From contig JAJDXW010000271.1 of assembly GCA_022823045.1 (NCBI GenBank), positions 1-33,790 on the forward strand: 33,790 bases of DNA, read 5' to 3'. This DNA is from Gammaproteobacteria bacterium (lineage in GTDB: Bacteria; Pseudomonadota; Gammaproteobacteria; HK1). This document shows positions 15,453-24,281 of this stretch, one piece after another. Within the stretch, counting starts at the first letter, position 1. Each line of letters starts with the position of its first letter. The notes under the pieces are model-generated. The model made no database searches and was not told the DNA's origin. It was given only the letters and a program-made list of their open reading frames with translations. The position numbers and the translations under genes were made by a program.

Positions 15453-17492
15453 CTACCAGCGGGCGAGCCCGGTGCACATGAGGGCGCCGCTCGGGTCCAC
15501 CTCGATCGTCCAGCCGGGCGGGGCGACGGTGGTGCCCCCCGCCTCCTCGACGATCGCGGGTCCTTCGACCCGGCTCCCGACCGGAAGCGACTCCCGGTCG
15601 ATGACCTCCGTGTCCCGCCACTCGCCGAACCACACCGGCCGGCGTTCAACCACCGGGTCGCCGCCGCCCCGCGGCGCGAAGTCGAGGGCGGGCTGGTCGA
15701 CCCCGCCGATCGAAACGAGCCGGACGTTCACGATCTCGATGTCGTTGCCGGGATCGGCGTAGCCGAAGGTCTCCTCGTGCCGCGCGTCGAACGCGGCCCG
15801 GAGCGCCGTCCAGTCCGGATCCTCGGGGTTCCAGGGGATGGGGAGGGTGAAGGACTGACCGACATGACGAACGTCGAGGGTGAACGCGTGCCGGTGCCGG
15901 CCGCGCTCCACCCCGTCCGCCTCCAGGGTCGCGGTCCCGTCCTCGCGCATCGCCCGCGCGCGCGCCCGCAGCTCGCCGACGGAGAGCTCGGAGACCCGCC
16001 CGCCCCAGGCATCCACCGCGTCGCGGCGGAGATCGGCGAGCATCTGCCCGAGCGCGGAGAGATGACCGGGGAAGCGCGGCACCATGACGCGGGTGATGCC
16101 GAGCTCCTCGGCCACCGGCATCGCGTGCATCGGCCCCGCGCCGCCGAAACCGAGGAGGGTGAAGTCGCGGGGGTCGAAGCCGCGGTGCACCGAGACCTCG
16201 CGCACCGCCCCCGCCATCCTCGCCACCGCGATCCCGAGCGATGCGCTCGCAAGGTCGACGGGGTCGCCCCCTCGCTCGCGCCGCGCCGCGAGCGCCTCGA
16301 ACGCGGCGCGCGCCTTCCCCGCGTCGAGCACGAGCCCGCCCGCAAGCGGGCGCCCGACCGGCAGGCGGCCGAGGAGGAGGTTCGCGTCGGAGACCGTCGG
16401 CTCGGCGCCCCCCCGGCCGTAGCAGGCCGGCCCCGGCACCGCGCCCGCGCTCTGCGGCCCGACCGCGAACGTGCCGTCGGGCTGCACCCACACGATGGAG
16501 CCGCCGCCCGCCCCGATGGTGTGGATGTCGAGCTGCGGCATCTTGAGGGGGAAGGCGTCGATCCGGTTGTCGTGCGACATGCGGGGCGCGAGCCCGTGCA
16601 CGAGGGCGACGTCGGTGCTCGTGCCCCCCATGTCGAAGGTGATGATGTCCCGGGCGCCGGCGCGCTCCGCGACCCGGACGGCGCCGGTGACCCCGCCGAC
16701 CGGCCCGGAGAGGAACGTCGCCGCGCATCGCTCCGAGGCCGCGGCGAGGGTCATCGACCCCCCGTTCGAGCCCATGATGTTGACCGGCGCCGCGACGCCG
16801 CGATCGACGAGCGCGGTCTCGAGCTCGGCGAGATAGCGGCGCATCACCGGGGTGAGATAGGCGTTCAACACCGCCGTCGAGGTCCGCTCGAACTCGCCCC
16901 GCTCGGGGGTGAGGGCGGCGGATTCGGAGATCGGGACGCCGCCGAGGCGCGCCCCGAGCGCATCGGCGGCCGCCCGCTCGTGACCGCGATCGAGGTAGCT
17001 GTGGACGAGCGCGACCGCAATCGCCTCGACTCCCTTCTCGCGGAGCGCGGCGGCGAGAGTGTCGAAGTCGAAGCCGTCGATCGGCCGCACCACCTGGCCG
17101 TCCGCCGCGAGCCGCTCCGGCACCTCGAAGCGGCGGTCGCGAGGGACGAGCGGCGCGGGGCGCTGCCACTCGGGATCGAAGAGCCCGCCGACGAGCCGCC
17201 GCCCCTTGCCGATCTCGAGGAGATCGCGGAAGCCCTCCGTGGTCACGAGTCCGGTCCGGGCGCCCTTGCGCTCGAGGAGGGAATTGGTGGCGATCGTCGT
17301 CCCGTGCACGAACGCCCGGAGCGACTCCGGGGCCAGCCCGAGCGCGGCGAGGGCGTCGAGCACCCCCCGCCACTGCTCTCCGGGAATCGAGGGCACCTTC
17401 GCCGAATGAAGGGCGCCGTCTTCTCCGTACGCGATGAGATCGGTGAACGTCCCGCCGACGTCCACGCCGACGATATGGGACGTCTCGCTCAC
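15453..17492 (-). CDS. hyuA: Hydantoinase/oxoprolinase subunit A
   Basis: This 679-residue protein is the A subunit of an ATP-dependent hydantoinase/5-oxoprolinase-type enzyme, which activates a cyclic amide carbonyl with ATP so that the ring can be opened. It carries the actin-like ATPase signatures: GVDVGGTFTDLIAYG at the N-terminus, FVHGTTIATNSLLER, and FDMGGTSTDVALV together with GAGGGSIVWV in the middle. The start is GTG at 17492, just 7 bases after the TAG stop of hyuB, so the two subunits are coupled. The stop is also TAG. Homologues act on N-methylhydantoin, 5-oxoproline, hydantoins or, with extra subunits, carboxylate ketones; the substrate cannot be named from sequence alone. The neighbouring acetamidase points to amide metabolism. 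Confidence 0.94.
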   Translation of the reverse strand: MSETSHIVGVDVGGTFTDLIAYGEDGALHSAKVPSIPGEQWRGVLDALAALGLAPESLRAFVHGTTIATNSLLERKGARTGLVTTEGFRDLLEIGKGRRLVGGLFDPEWQRPAPLVPRDRRFEVPERLAADGQVVRPIDGFDFDTLAAALREKGVEAIAVALVHSYLDRGHERAAADALGARLGGVPISESAALTPERGEFERTSTAVLNAYLTPVMRRYLAELETALVDRGVAAPVNIMGSNGGSMTLAAASERCAATFLSGPVGGVTGAVRVAERAGARDIITFDMGGTSTDVALVHGLAPRMSHDNRIDAFPLKMPQLDIHTIGAGGGSIVWVQPDGTFAVGPQSAGAVPGPACYGRGGAEPTVSDANLLLGRLPVGRPLAGGLVLDAGKARAAFEALAARRERGGDPVDLASASLGIAVARMAGAVREVSVHRGFDPRDFTLLGFGGAGPMHAMPVAEELGITRVMVPRFPGHLSALGQMLADLRRDAVDAWGGRVSELSVGELRARARAMREDGTATLEADGVERGRHRHAFTLDVRHVGQSFTLPIPWNPEDPDWTALRAAFDARHEETFGYADPGNDIEIVNVRLVSIGGVDQPALDFAPRGGGDPVVERRPVWFGEWRDTEVIDRESLPVGSRVEGPAIVEEAGGTTVAPPGWTIEVDPSGALMCTGLARW

Positions 17493-17499
17493 GGCCCGC

Positions 17500-19512
17500 C
17501 TACCGCGGAACGGTGTGCACGGCGCGCACCTCGACCGGGTCACCGGCGTGCGCGCCGAGGGCGGCGAGAGCATCGGCGCTGAGCGCGAGATCGGGGCGTT
17601 CGACGATCCGCGCCCAGCCCCGGAGCGCCGCCCCGCACGCGGGGGTCGCGACCTCGACGAGGGCTCCGCTCTCGACCTCAAGCCGGCGCGCGAGCGCGGC
17701 CGGCAGGCCGATGCAGCGGCGCGGCCCATCGAGGTCCGGCTCGTTCGAGACGGTCACCGGGGCGACGACCCGTTCCGCCCGCAACCGGGCCCGCTCCGCT
17801 TGCGTCGCGTCGCGATCGAAACCGCCGCGGTCGGGCTCGACGACCACCCCGTAGCGCTCGCGCGCCTGCCCGGGGCTGAGATAACCGAGCGCGACGTCAC
17901 CGGCCACCCGGCCGGGGTCCCGATCGAGGGGATCGCCGTATCCACCCCCGCCCGAGGTCTCCATGCGCACCACGTCGCCCGCCTCGAGGGGGAAGCCGCC
18001 GACCTTGCCCGGCACCGGGGACGGCTCGACGGTCTCCCCGCCCCGCACGACCGTGAATCGGTTCGCGGCGCCGCCCACGCCGCCTGCCACCCCGAAGGGA
18101 GGGATGATGTTCTTGTCCGCGAGCACCGAGAGGCTCGCCTCGCCCGCAAGCACGCGCACGTCGCGCCGCACCCCGAGGCCGCCCCGGAACTCGCCGTCTC
18201 CGCACGAGCCCTCCCGCAGGCCGTAGGACTCGATGCGCACCGGGCACTGCGCCTCGATCACCTCCGCGGGCTGGACCGTGTTGAAGTCCCCCTCGGGGAA
18301 TGCGCGCACCCCGTGGTTGCCGTCGGTCCGCCCGGTCGCCCCCGTGCCCGCGGCGGGATACTCGTAGAGGAGGAAGATGCCGTCGCGCCCCGGGTGCGGC
18401 CCGGAGACGTAGACGTGGTTGCCGCCGCCCTTCAGATCCCCTACCCGCCTATCCGGCAGCGCTTGGCCGAGGGCGGAGACGACGAGGCCGCACATGAGCG
18501 CCCGGCACTCGACCATCCCGCCGCAGGGCGCGGGCAGGGTCGCGTTGAGGAAGCTTCCGGGCGGGTTCACGATCTCGATCGGAGTGAACGAGCCGTGGTT
18601 CACCGGGGTGTCGGGGTCGAGGCACGACTTGACGATGCTCGCCACCGCGTTGAACGCCATCGCGGGTCCCACGTTGGTCGGCCCCTTGGTCTGGGGCGAA
18701 GAGCCGGTGAAGTCGGCGACGAGACGGTCGCCGTCGACGGTGAGGGCGAGCCGCCCGCGAAGCGGCGCCTCCCCGTGCCCATCGCTGTCGAGATAGCCCT
18801 CCGCGTGCCAGGTCCCGTCCGGGATCCCCGCGATGCGCTCGCGCATCACCTTCTCGGCGCGGCCGATGAGCTCCTCGATTGCCTCGAGCAGGGCCGCGCC
18901 GCCGAAGCGCACGAAGAGCCGTGCGACGTGCTCCGCCGCCTTGCGCGACGTCCCGTACATGGTGTTGAAGTCCCCGCGCCGCTCGCGGGTGATGCGCATG
19001 TTGTCGAAGAGGAGGCTCAGGAAAGCGTCGTTCATCCGCCCCCGATCGCAGATGCGGGTGGGCACGATGCGCAGCCCCTCCTGGTAGATCTCCTGCACCC
19101 GGCCGGAGAGGCTCCCCGGGGTCATGCCGCCCACGTCCCCCCAGTGGCAGCGGGTCGCGGTGAACATCGCGAGCCTTCCCTCGTGGAAGACCGGGAAGAG
19201 CATGAGCACGTCGTTGAGGTGGGTGCCGCCCGTGTACGGGTCGTTGTGCAGGAAGATGTCGCCCTCGTGGATGTCGGCACCGAAGGTCCGCACCACCTCC
19301 GTCGTCGAGTAGGGCACCGAAAAGTTGTGGATGGGGTTGTCGTCGACGCCCTGGGCGATGAGCCGGCCGTCGGGCGCGACGAGGGCGCACGAGAAGTCGT
19401 GCCCCTCGTAGATGATGGACGAGTACGACGAGTGGATGACGTTCGCCCGCATCTCGTTGACGACCGCCACCAGGGATTCGCGTATCAGCTCGAGCCGGCC
19501 GATCTCCTGCAT
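17500..19512 (-). CDS. hyuB: Hydantoinase/oxoprolinase subunit B, with C-terminal extension
   Basis: This 670-residue B subunit pairs with HyuA. Family motifs include SSYSSIIYEGHDFSCAL, FLHNDPYTGGTHLNDV, HWGDVGGMTPGS, PCGGMVECRALMCG and the glycine-rich SGGGGYGDPLDRD near the usual end of the protein. After the normal C-terminal segment (GYLSPGQARERYGVVV) there are about 85 further residues, including RRCIGLPAALARRLEV and GALVEVATPACGAALRGW, which look like a small beta-rich domain not present in typical HyuB proteins as I know them. The ATG at 19512 has a strong GGGAGGGG Shine-Dalgarno sequence. It is the first gene of the hyuB-hyuA-amidase operon and is divergent from the dienelactone hydrolase gene, with 135 bp between the starts. 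Confidence 0.93.
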   Translation of the reverse strand: MQEIGRLELIRESLVAVVNEMRANVIHSSYSSIIYEGHDFSCALVAPDGRLIAQGVDDNPIHNFSVPYSTTEVVRTFGADIHEGDIFLHNDPYTGGTHLNDVLMLFPVFHEGRLAMFTATRCHWGDVGGMTPGSLSGRVQEIYQEGLRIVPTRICDRGRMNDAFLSLLFDNMRITRERRGDFNTMYGTSRKAAEHVARLFVRFGGAALLEAIEELIGRAEKVMRERIAGIPDGTWHAEGYLDSDGHGEAPLRGRLALTVDGDRLVADFTGSSPQTKGPTNVGPAMAFNAVASIVKSCLDPDTPVNHGSFTPIEIVNPPGSFLNATLPAPCGGMVECRALMCGLVVSALGQALPDRRVGDLKGGGNHVYVSGPHPGRDGIFLLYEYPAAGTGATGRTDGNHGVRAFPEGDFNTVQPAEVIEAQCPVRIESYGLREGSCGDGEFRGGLGVRRDVRVLAGEASLSVLADKNIIPPFGVAGGVGGAANRFTVVRGGETVEPSPVPGKVGGFPLEAGDVVRMETSGGGGYGDPLDRDPGRVAGDVALGYLSPGQARERYGVVVEPDRGGFDRDATQAERARLRAERVVAPVTVSNEPDLDGPRRCIGLPAALARRLEVESGALVEVATPACGAALRGWARIVERPDLALSADALAALGAHAGDPVEVRAVHTVPR

Positions 19513-19647
19513 CCGTTCCCCTCCCGCTGCTTGGGTACCCGGCATCGCCGGACCGCGCCGGGACGCGCCCCGGCCGCAAGCCCTATCATTGCACACCGGC
19601 TCGGCCATTCCGGCGGACCCCGGCGCAACGATGCAGGAGAACGCGAG

Positions 19648-20388
19648 ATGAGAGAGGAGATCGTCGACATCGCCACCGCGGACGGCGCGATGGAGACTTT
19701 CGTCTGCCGGCCGGAGCGGGGCGGACCGTACCCCCCCGTGCTCTTCCTGATGGACGCGCCGGGGATCCGGGAGGAACTCCACGACATGGCGCGCCGGCTC
19801 GCGACGGTCGGCTTCTTCGTGATGCTTCCCAACCTCTACTACCGGGCCGGGCGCGACACGAAGTACGGCCCCCACGTGCTCGTCGCCGCGAGCCCCGACA
19901 ACGCGCGGATGCTGGCCGTGCGGCGGAAGATGACGATCCCTCCCGTCATGGAGGACGTCGGGGTCATGCTCGACTTCGCGGCCAGCCACGAAGAAGCGAC
20001 GGACGGCCCGGCGGGGACCCACGGCTACTGCATGAGCGGCCCGTACGCGCTCGCCGCCGCCGCCCGCTACCCGGACCGGATCGCGGCCGCCGCCTCCTTC
20101 CACGGCACCTGGCTCGTGAGCGACGCGGAGGAGAGCCCCCACCTCACGTTCGAGAAGACGAAGGGCGAGGTCTACATCTCGTGCGCCGAGCACGACGAGG
20201 TCGCCCCCCTCGACATGGTCGAGGAGCTCCGGGGCCACTTCGAGGCGTCGGGGGCGACGGGCGAGCTCGAGATCCATCCCGGCGCGCACCACGGCTTCGC
20301 GTTTCCGGAGCGCTGGTGCTACGACAAGGCGGCCGCGGAGCGGCACTGGGAGCGGCTCATCGCCCTCTACCGCCGCCGCCTCGGCTGA
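19648..20388 (+). CDS. Dienelactone hydrolase family protein
   Basis: This 246-residue cytoplasmic alpha/beta hydrolase belongs to the dienelactone hydrolase family. The nucleophile elbow is GYCMSG with Cys128, and the probable triad partners are Asp183 in EHDEVAP and His215 in GAHHGFAFPER. The protein lacks a signal peptide. The ATG at 19648 is preceded by AGGAGA at a spacing of about eight bases. It is transcribed divergently from hyuB, so the two may share a regulatory region, although no clear operator is visible. Family members hydrolyse dienelactones and other esters; this one is not in an aromatic-degradation cluster, so its substrate is unknown. Confidence 0.92.
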   Translation: MREEIVDIATADGAMETFVCRPERGGPYPPVLFLMDAPGIREELHDMARRLATVGFFVMLPNLYYRAGRDTKYGPHVLVAASPDNARMLAVRRKMTIPPVMEDVGVMLDFAASHEEATDGPAGTHGYCMSGPYALAAAARYPDRIAAAASFHGTWLVSDAEESPHLTFEKTKGEVYISCAEHDEVAPLDMVEELRGHFEASGATGELEIHPGAHHGFAFPERWCYDKAAAERHWERLIALYRRRLG

Positions 20389-20404
20389 CGTTCGGACCGT
20401 CTCC

Positions 20405-20794
20405 ATGCCATCCGCCGTCCAGACCAGGTTCCAGCCGCTCGTACGAGATCTGATGACGACATTGCTTGTACGCTGTCCCTCCCTGCTCGATGGAGTCGAC
20501 AAGCGCAATCTGCTGGATCGTGACTATTGCAAGAACGTTCTCCGCCTTCAGATCAGCAACCTTCCGTTGCTTCGAAGAGTACGGGATGGCAGAAACATAT
20601 CAGGCCATGACAGGTATTACGCGGACGAGTACGGTGAGTTCCACGTCTGTAGCCAATGGTGGAAAGCTCACCACGCCGCCAATGCCCGAAGCCTTCTCAA
20701 ATTCGTAATCAGGCTCGCCGAGAGGAAAGCCGGAAACCCAGACACGGCACGGCTCGAAAGACACATGGCCGCGTTCCGGGACTACCTGGGATGA
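20405..20794 (+). CDS. Hypothetical protein, lower-GC orphan gene
   Basis: I do not recognise this 129-residue protein. Its composition is mixed and globular (MPSAVQTRFQPLVRDLMTTL at the start, DEYGEFHVCSQWWKAHHAA in the middle), with two Trp, three Cys and many charged residues; no signal peptide or membrane segment is visible. The base composition is clearly lower in G+C (about 57% by eye) than the flanking genes, and the codon use includes rarer triplets such as ATA, AGA and GTA. These features suggest a recent arrival. It starts 16 bases after the dienelactone hydrolase stop and has only a weak Shine-Dalgarno sequence; it converges on dnaE2 with 52 bp between the stops. It could be a real transferred gene or a fragment of one. 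Confidence 0.6.
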   Translation: MPSAVQTRFQPLVRDLMTTLLVRCPSLLDGVDKRNLLDRDYCKNVLRLQISNLPLLRRVRDGRNISGHDRYYADEYGEFHVCSQWWKAHHAANARSLLKFVIRLAERKAGNPDTARLERHMAAFRDYLG

Positions 20795-20846
20795 ACGGGA
20801 TGAGCGCTCGAGACTTCCAGGGCGGAGCGGGGGACGACGGAGCGGC

Positions 20847-23800
20847 TCAGTGGAAGTCGCGGGAGGGGAAGAGGCGGCGCGCCTCGTTGCGAGGATGGCG
20901 GCGGGCCGAAGCGGGTGATGACCCGCTTGCCGGCGAGGCGATGCCCGGCTCCCCGGGCAGGACGGCGGCGCCCTCCCCTCCCGCCGCGCCGTCCGCGAGG
21001 CGCCCGAGCCATTCCGAGAGGTCGACGATCCGCTCGGCGATCACGTGGACCACCGACTCCGAGGACTCGACCCGACCCTCGACCCGCATCAGGCGGGCAT
21101 CCTGCACCTCGAACCGGAAACGCTGGAATACCCGATCCCACACCACGACGTTCACCACCCCTTCCATGTCCTCGAGGGTGAGGAAGACCACCCCCTTCGC
21201 GGTTCTCGGGCGCTGCCGCGCCAGCACCACCCCAGTCACCGCCACCCACCGGCCGGAGCGGACTCTCCCCAGCTCCCCACTCCAGGTGACCCCCGTTCCC
21301 ACCGCCTCGCGCAGCAGGGCCACCGGATGGCCGCGGAGACTGAGACCTACCGAACGATAGTCGGCCGCGATCTCCTCGCCCGGCGGGGCCGGCGGCAGGG
21401 TGACCGGTGGCTCCGACCCCCGGTCCGGCTCGCCCGACGCCGCGAAGAGGGGGAGCGGCGGGCCCTTCAACCGCTCGACCGCCCACCATCCCTCGCGCCG
21501 CCCGAGATCGAGTGAGCCGAACGCATCCGCGGCGGCAAGGGCGGCCATCGCCCGCTCCCCGAGGCCGGCCCGGCGGAGAATGTCGTCCGCCTCGCGGTAG
21601 CCGTTGGCGCGCGCCGCCACCAGCCGCCGGGCGGGCTCCTTCCCGAGCCCCTTCACGAGGCGCAAGCCGAGGCGAAGCGCGTACCCGTCCCCATCGGCGG
21701 CCGGCTCCAGGGTCGAGTCCCACTCGCTCGCGTTGACGTCGACCGGGCGCACTTCCACCCCGTGATCGCGCGCGTCGCGCACGATCTGGGCCGGGGCGTA
21801 GAAGCCCATCGGCTGGCTGTTGAGGAGCGCGCAGGCGAACACGTCCGGGTAATGGCACTTGAGCCAGGCCGAGGCGTACACCAGGATCGCGAAGCTCGCC
21901 GCGTGGCTCTCGGGGAAGCCGTACTCCCCGAACCCCTCGATCTGCCGCCAGCACTGTTCGGCGAACTCCGGGGTGCAGCCTCGCGCCACCAGCCGTTCGA
22001 GGAAGCGGCGGCGATACTGCGGCAAGGTTCCGACCCGCCGGAAGGTCGCCATCGCCCGGCGCAGCCCGTCCGCTTCCTCGGGGGTGAACCCCGCCCCGAT
22101 GATGGCGATCCGCATCGCCTGCTCCTGGAAGATGGGCACCCCCCGGGTCTTGGCCAGGACCGGCTCGAGCTCCGGCAGCGGATAGCGGACCTCCTCCTCC
22201 CGGTTGCGCCGGCGCAGGTAGGGATGGACCATGCCCCCCTGGATGGGACCCGGGCGCACGATCGCCACCTCGATCACGAGGTCGTAGAAGGTGCGGGGCT
22301 TCATGCGGGGAAGGAAGCTCATCTGGGCGCGGCTCTCCACCTGGAACACCCCCAGGGAATCGGCCCGACCCAGCATGTCGTAGACGGCCGGATCCTCCGG
22401 GGGGATCCCGGCGAGATCGAGCCGGCGGCCATGATGGGTCGCGAGGAGCTCGAAACCCCGGCGAAGGCAGCTCAGCATGCCGAGCCCGAGCACGTCCACC
22501 TTGAGGATCCCGAGCGCCTCGAGGTCGTCCTTGTCCCACTCGATCACGGTGCGATCGGGCATGGCGGCCGGCCCGATCGGGACCACCTCGTCGAGCCGTC
22601 CCTGCCCGATGACGAACCCCCCCGGGTGCTGGGAGAGGTGACGCGGGAACCCGACGAGGGTCCGGGCCACGGCGAGGGCATGGCGCAGCCGGGGCGCCCC
22701 GGGGTCGAGCCCGAGGGCGCGCACCGTCTCGTCGTCCGGCACCTCGCCGCGAGCGTGGGCGGAGAGGAGCGAGGTCACCCCCTCGGACAGCCCGAGAACC
22801 TTCCCCGCCTCGCGGAGGGCGAGCCGGGCCCGGAAGTGGATCACCGTCGCGGTGAGCGCGGCGCGGTGCCGCCCCCACCGTTCGTACACGTGCTGGATCA
22901 CCTCCTCCCGGCGCTCGTGCTCGAAGTCGACGTCGATGTCCGGCGGCTCGCCCCGCTCCTCGGACACGAAGCGTTCGAAGAGGAGATCGCTCTGATCCGG
23001 GTCGACGGCGGTGATCCCGAGCACGTAGCACACCGCGGAGTTGGCCGCCGACCCCCGCCCCTGGGCGAGGATCTCCTGCGAGCGTGCGAAGCGGACGAGG
23101 TCGTACACGGTGAGGAAGTAAGGCGCGTAGCCGAGTCGGGCGATGATCGCGAGCTCGCGCTCGAGCTGGCTCTCTACCGGGGCGGGGATCCCGAAGGGGT
23201 AGCGCTCGCCCGCTCCCTTCCGCACCGCCTGCTCGAGCCGGGCCATGGCGGGACGCCCGTCGGGGCCGGCCTCGTCCGGGTAGTCGAGGCGGAGTTGGTC
23301 GAGGGAGAAGCTGATCCGGCCGGCGATGTCCAGGGTGGCCTCGACCGCCCCGGGACGGTCCCGGAAAAGGCGCGCCATCTCGGCCGGAGACTTGAGCCGG
23401 CGCTCGGCGTTCTTGAGAAGGCCGAGGCCCATCTCGTCGATGCACCGGCCGGCGCGAAGGCAGGCGAGCACGTCGGCGACGGGGTGCCGGTCCGCCCGGT
23501 GCATGAGGACCGCGTTGGTCGCGACGAGGGGGACTCCGGCCGATCGGGCGGCGCGTACCGCCTGTTCTTCCCGTGCATCGTTCGGAGGCGCCGCCAGCCA
23601 GCGCCGGAGCGCGAGCCACATCTGCCCGGGAAAGGCCGCTCGCCAGGAGGAGAGGAGCGGGGCGAGGTCCGGTTCCGGACGGTCCGGCGGCAGCACGATC
23701 AGTACCATCCCCCCCGCCGCGGAGAGGAGATCGTCGGCGCGGAGCACCCGGTTCCCGGTTTCGCCTTCGCCCTCGCCTCCGCTTCCGCCTTCGAGCCCTT

Positions 23801-24281
23801 CCCGGCCCCGGCCCGCGCCCCGGTTCCGATTCCGGGCCCCTCCCCCCGCTCGTGCCTTGCCCCCCTCCTTCCCTTTGGTCAGCAACCGGGAGAGCCGCCC
23901 GTAGGCGGCCCGATCGCATGGGTAGGCGAGCACGGACGGCGCGTCCGCGAGCTCGAGCCGCGCCCCGACAATCGATCTCACGCCCGCCGCACGCGCCGCC
24001 GCATGGACCCGCACCGCTCCGGCGAGCGTGTCGTGGTCCGCGACCCCGAGGGCCGCAAGGCCGAGGTCGGCCGCCCGCTGCACCAGCTCCTCGGGATGGG
24101 AGGCGCCCCGCAGGAAGGAGTAGTTCGTGATCGCCTCCAGCTCCGCGTAGCGGGCGGCATTCCCCCCCGAGCCCGTCCGGGAGACGGCGCGAGTCCGGCC
24201 GGAGGTCCGGGCTGGGCTCAGGGGAAGAGTCCGTGCAGGAACCAGCGCGGGGGGCCAGGGTGCAGGTCCCGGTAGATCCAC
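20847..24281 (-). CDS. dnaE2: Error-prone DNA polymerase III alpha-like (DnaE2/ImuC)
   Basis: This is the catalytic translesion polymerase of the ImuA-ImuB-DnaE2 mutasome, used in damage-induced mutagenesis. It has an N-terminal PHP domain (YAELEAITNYSFLRG, VADHDTLAG), the C-family polymerase core with the catalytic acidic motif PPDIDVDFEHERR, QGRGSAANSAVCYVLGIT, HPGGFVIGQG and FGEYGFPESHAASFA, and a C-terminal OB-fold region (WVAVTGVVLARQRPRTAKG). As drawn it is 1144 residues, slightly long. A Gly/Arg/Glu-rich stretch at about 137-177 interrupts the PHP domain. The start is uncertain: homologues begin a few residues before YAELEA (about residue 45), but the only usual start codon in frame is GTG at 24281, which overlaps the end of imuB by 64 bases. 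The three genes form one operon. Confidence 0.95.
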   Translation of the reverse strand: MDLPGPAPWPPALVPARTLPLSPARTSGRTRAVSRTGSGGNAARYAELEAITNYSFLRGASHPEELVQRAADLGLAALGVADHDTLAGAVRVHAAARAAGVRSIVGARLELADAPSVLAYPCDRAAYGRLSRLLTKGKEGGKARAGGGARNRNRGAGRGREGLEGGSGGEGEGETGNRVLRADDLLSAAGGMVLIVLPPDRPEPDLAPLLSSWRAAFPGQMWLALRRWLAAPPNDAREEQAVRAARSAGVPLVATNAVLMHRADRHPVADVLACLRAGRCIDEMGLGLLKNAERRLKSPAEMARLFRDRPGAVEATLDIAGRISFSLDQLRLDYPDEAGPDGRPAMARLEQAVRKGAGERYPFGIPAPVESQLERELAIIARLGYAPYFLTVYDLVRFARSQEILAQGRGSAANSAVCYVLGITAVDPDQSDLLFERFVSEERGEPPDIDVDFEHERREEVIQHVYERWGRHRAALTATVIHFRARLALREAGKVLGLSEGVTSLLSAHARGEVPDDETVRALGLDPGAPRLRHALAVARTLVGFPRHLSQHPGGFVIGQGRLDEVVPIGPAAMPDRTVIEWDKDDLEALGILKVDVLGLGMLSCLRRGFELLATHHGRRLDLAGIPPEDPAVYDMLGRADSLGVFQVESRAQMSFLPRMKPRTFYDLVIEVAIVRPGPIQGGMVHPYLRRRNREEEVRYPLPELEPVLAKTRGVPIFQEQAMRIAIIGAGFTPEEADGLRRAMATFRRVGTLPQYRRRFLERLVARGCTPEFAEQCWRQIEGFGEYGFPESHAASFAILVYASAWLKCHYPDVFACALLNSQPMGFYAPAQIVRDARDHGVEVRPVDVNASEWDSTLEPAADGDGYALRLGLRLVKGLGKEPARRLVAARANGYREADDILRRAGLGERAMAALAAADAFGSLDLGRREGWWAVERLKGPPLPLFAASGEPDRGSEPPVTLPPAPPGEEIAADYRSVGLSLRGHPVALLREAVGTGVTWSGELGRVRSGRWVAVTGVVLARQRPRTAKGVVFLTLEDMEGVVNVVVWDRVFQRFRFEVQDARLMRVEGRVESSESVVHVIAERIVDLSEWLGRLADGAAGGEGAAVLPGEPGIASPASGSSPASARRHPRNEARRLFPSRDFH

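Noticed and set aside
19513-19647. Shared operator between hyuB and the dienelactone hydrolase gene
   Set aside because: Only short GC-rich dyads such as CCGGC-ATC-GCCGG (19539-19551) are present, which are expected by chance at this base composition.
20656-21360. 234-codon plus-strand frame over the end of dnaE2
   Set aside because: It is antisense to conserved dnaE2 sequence and has the composition of a shadow frame.
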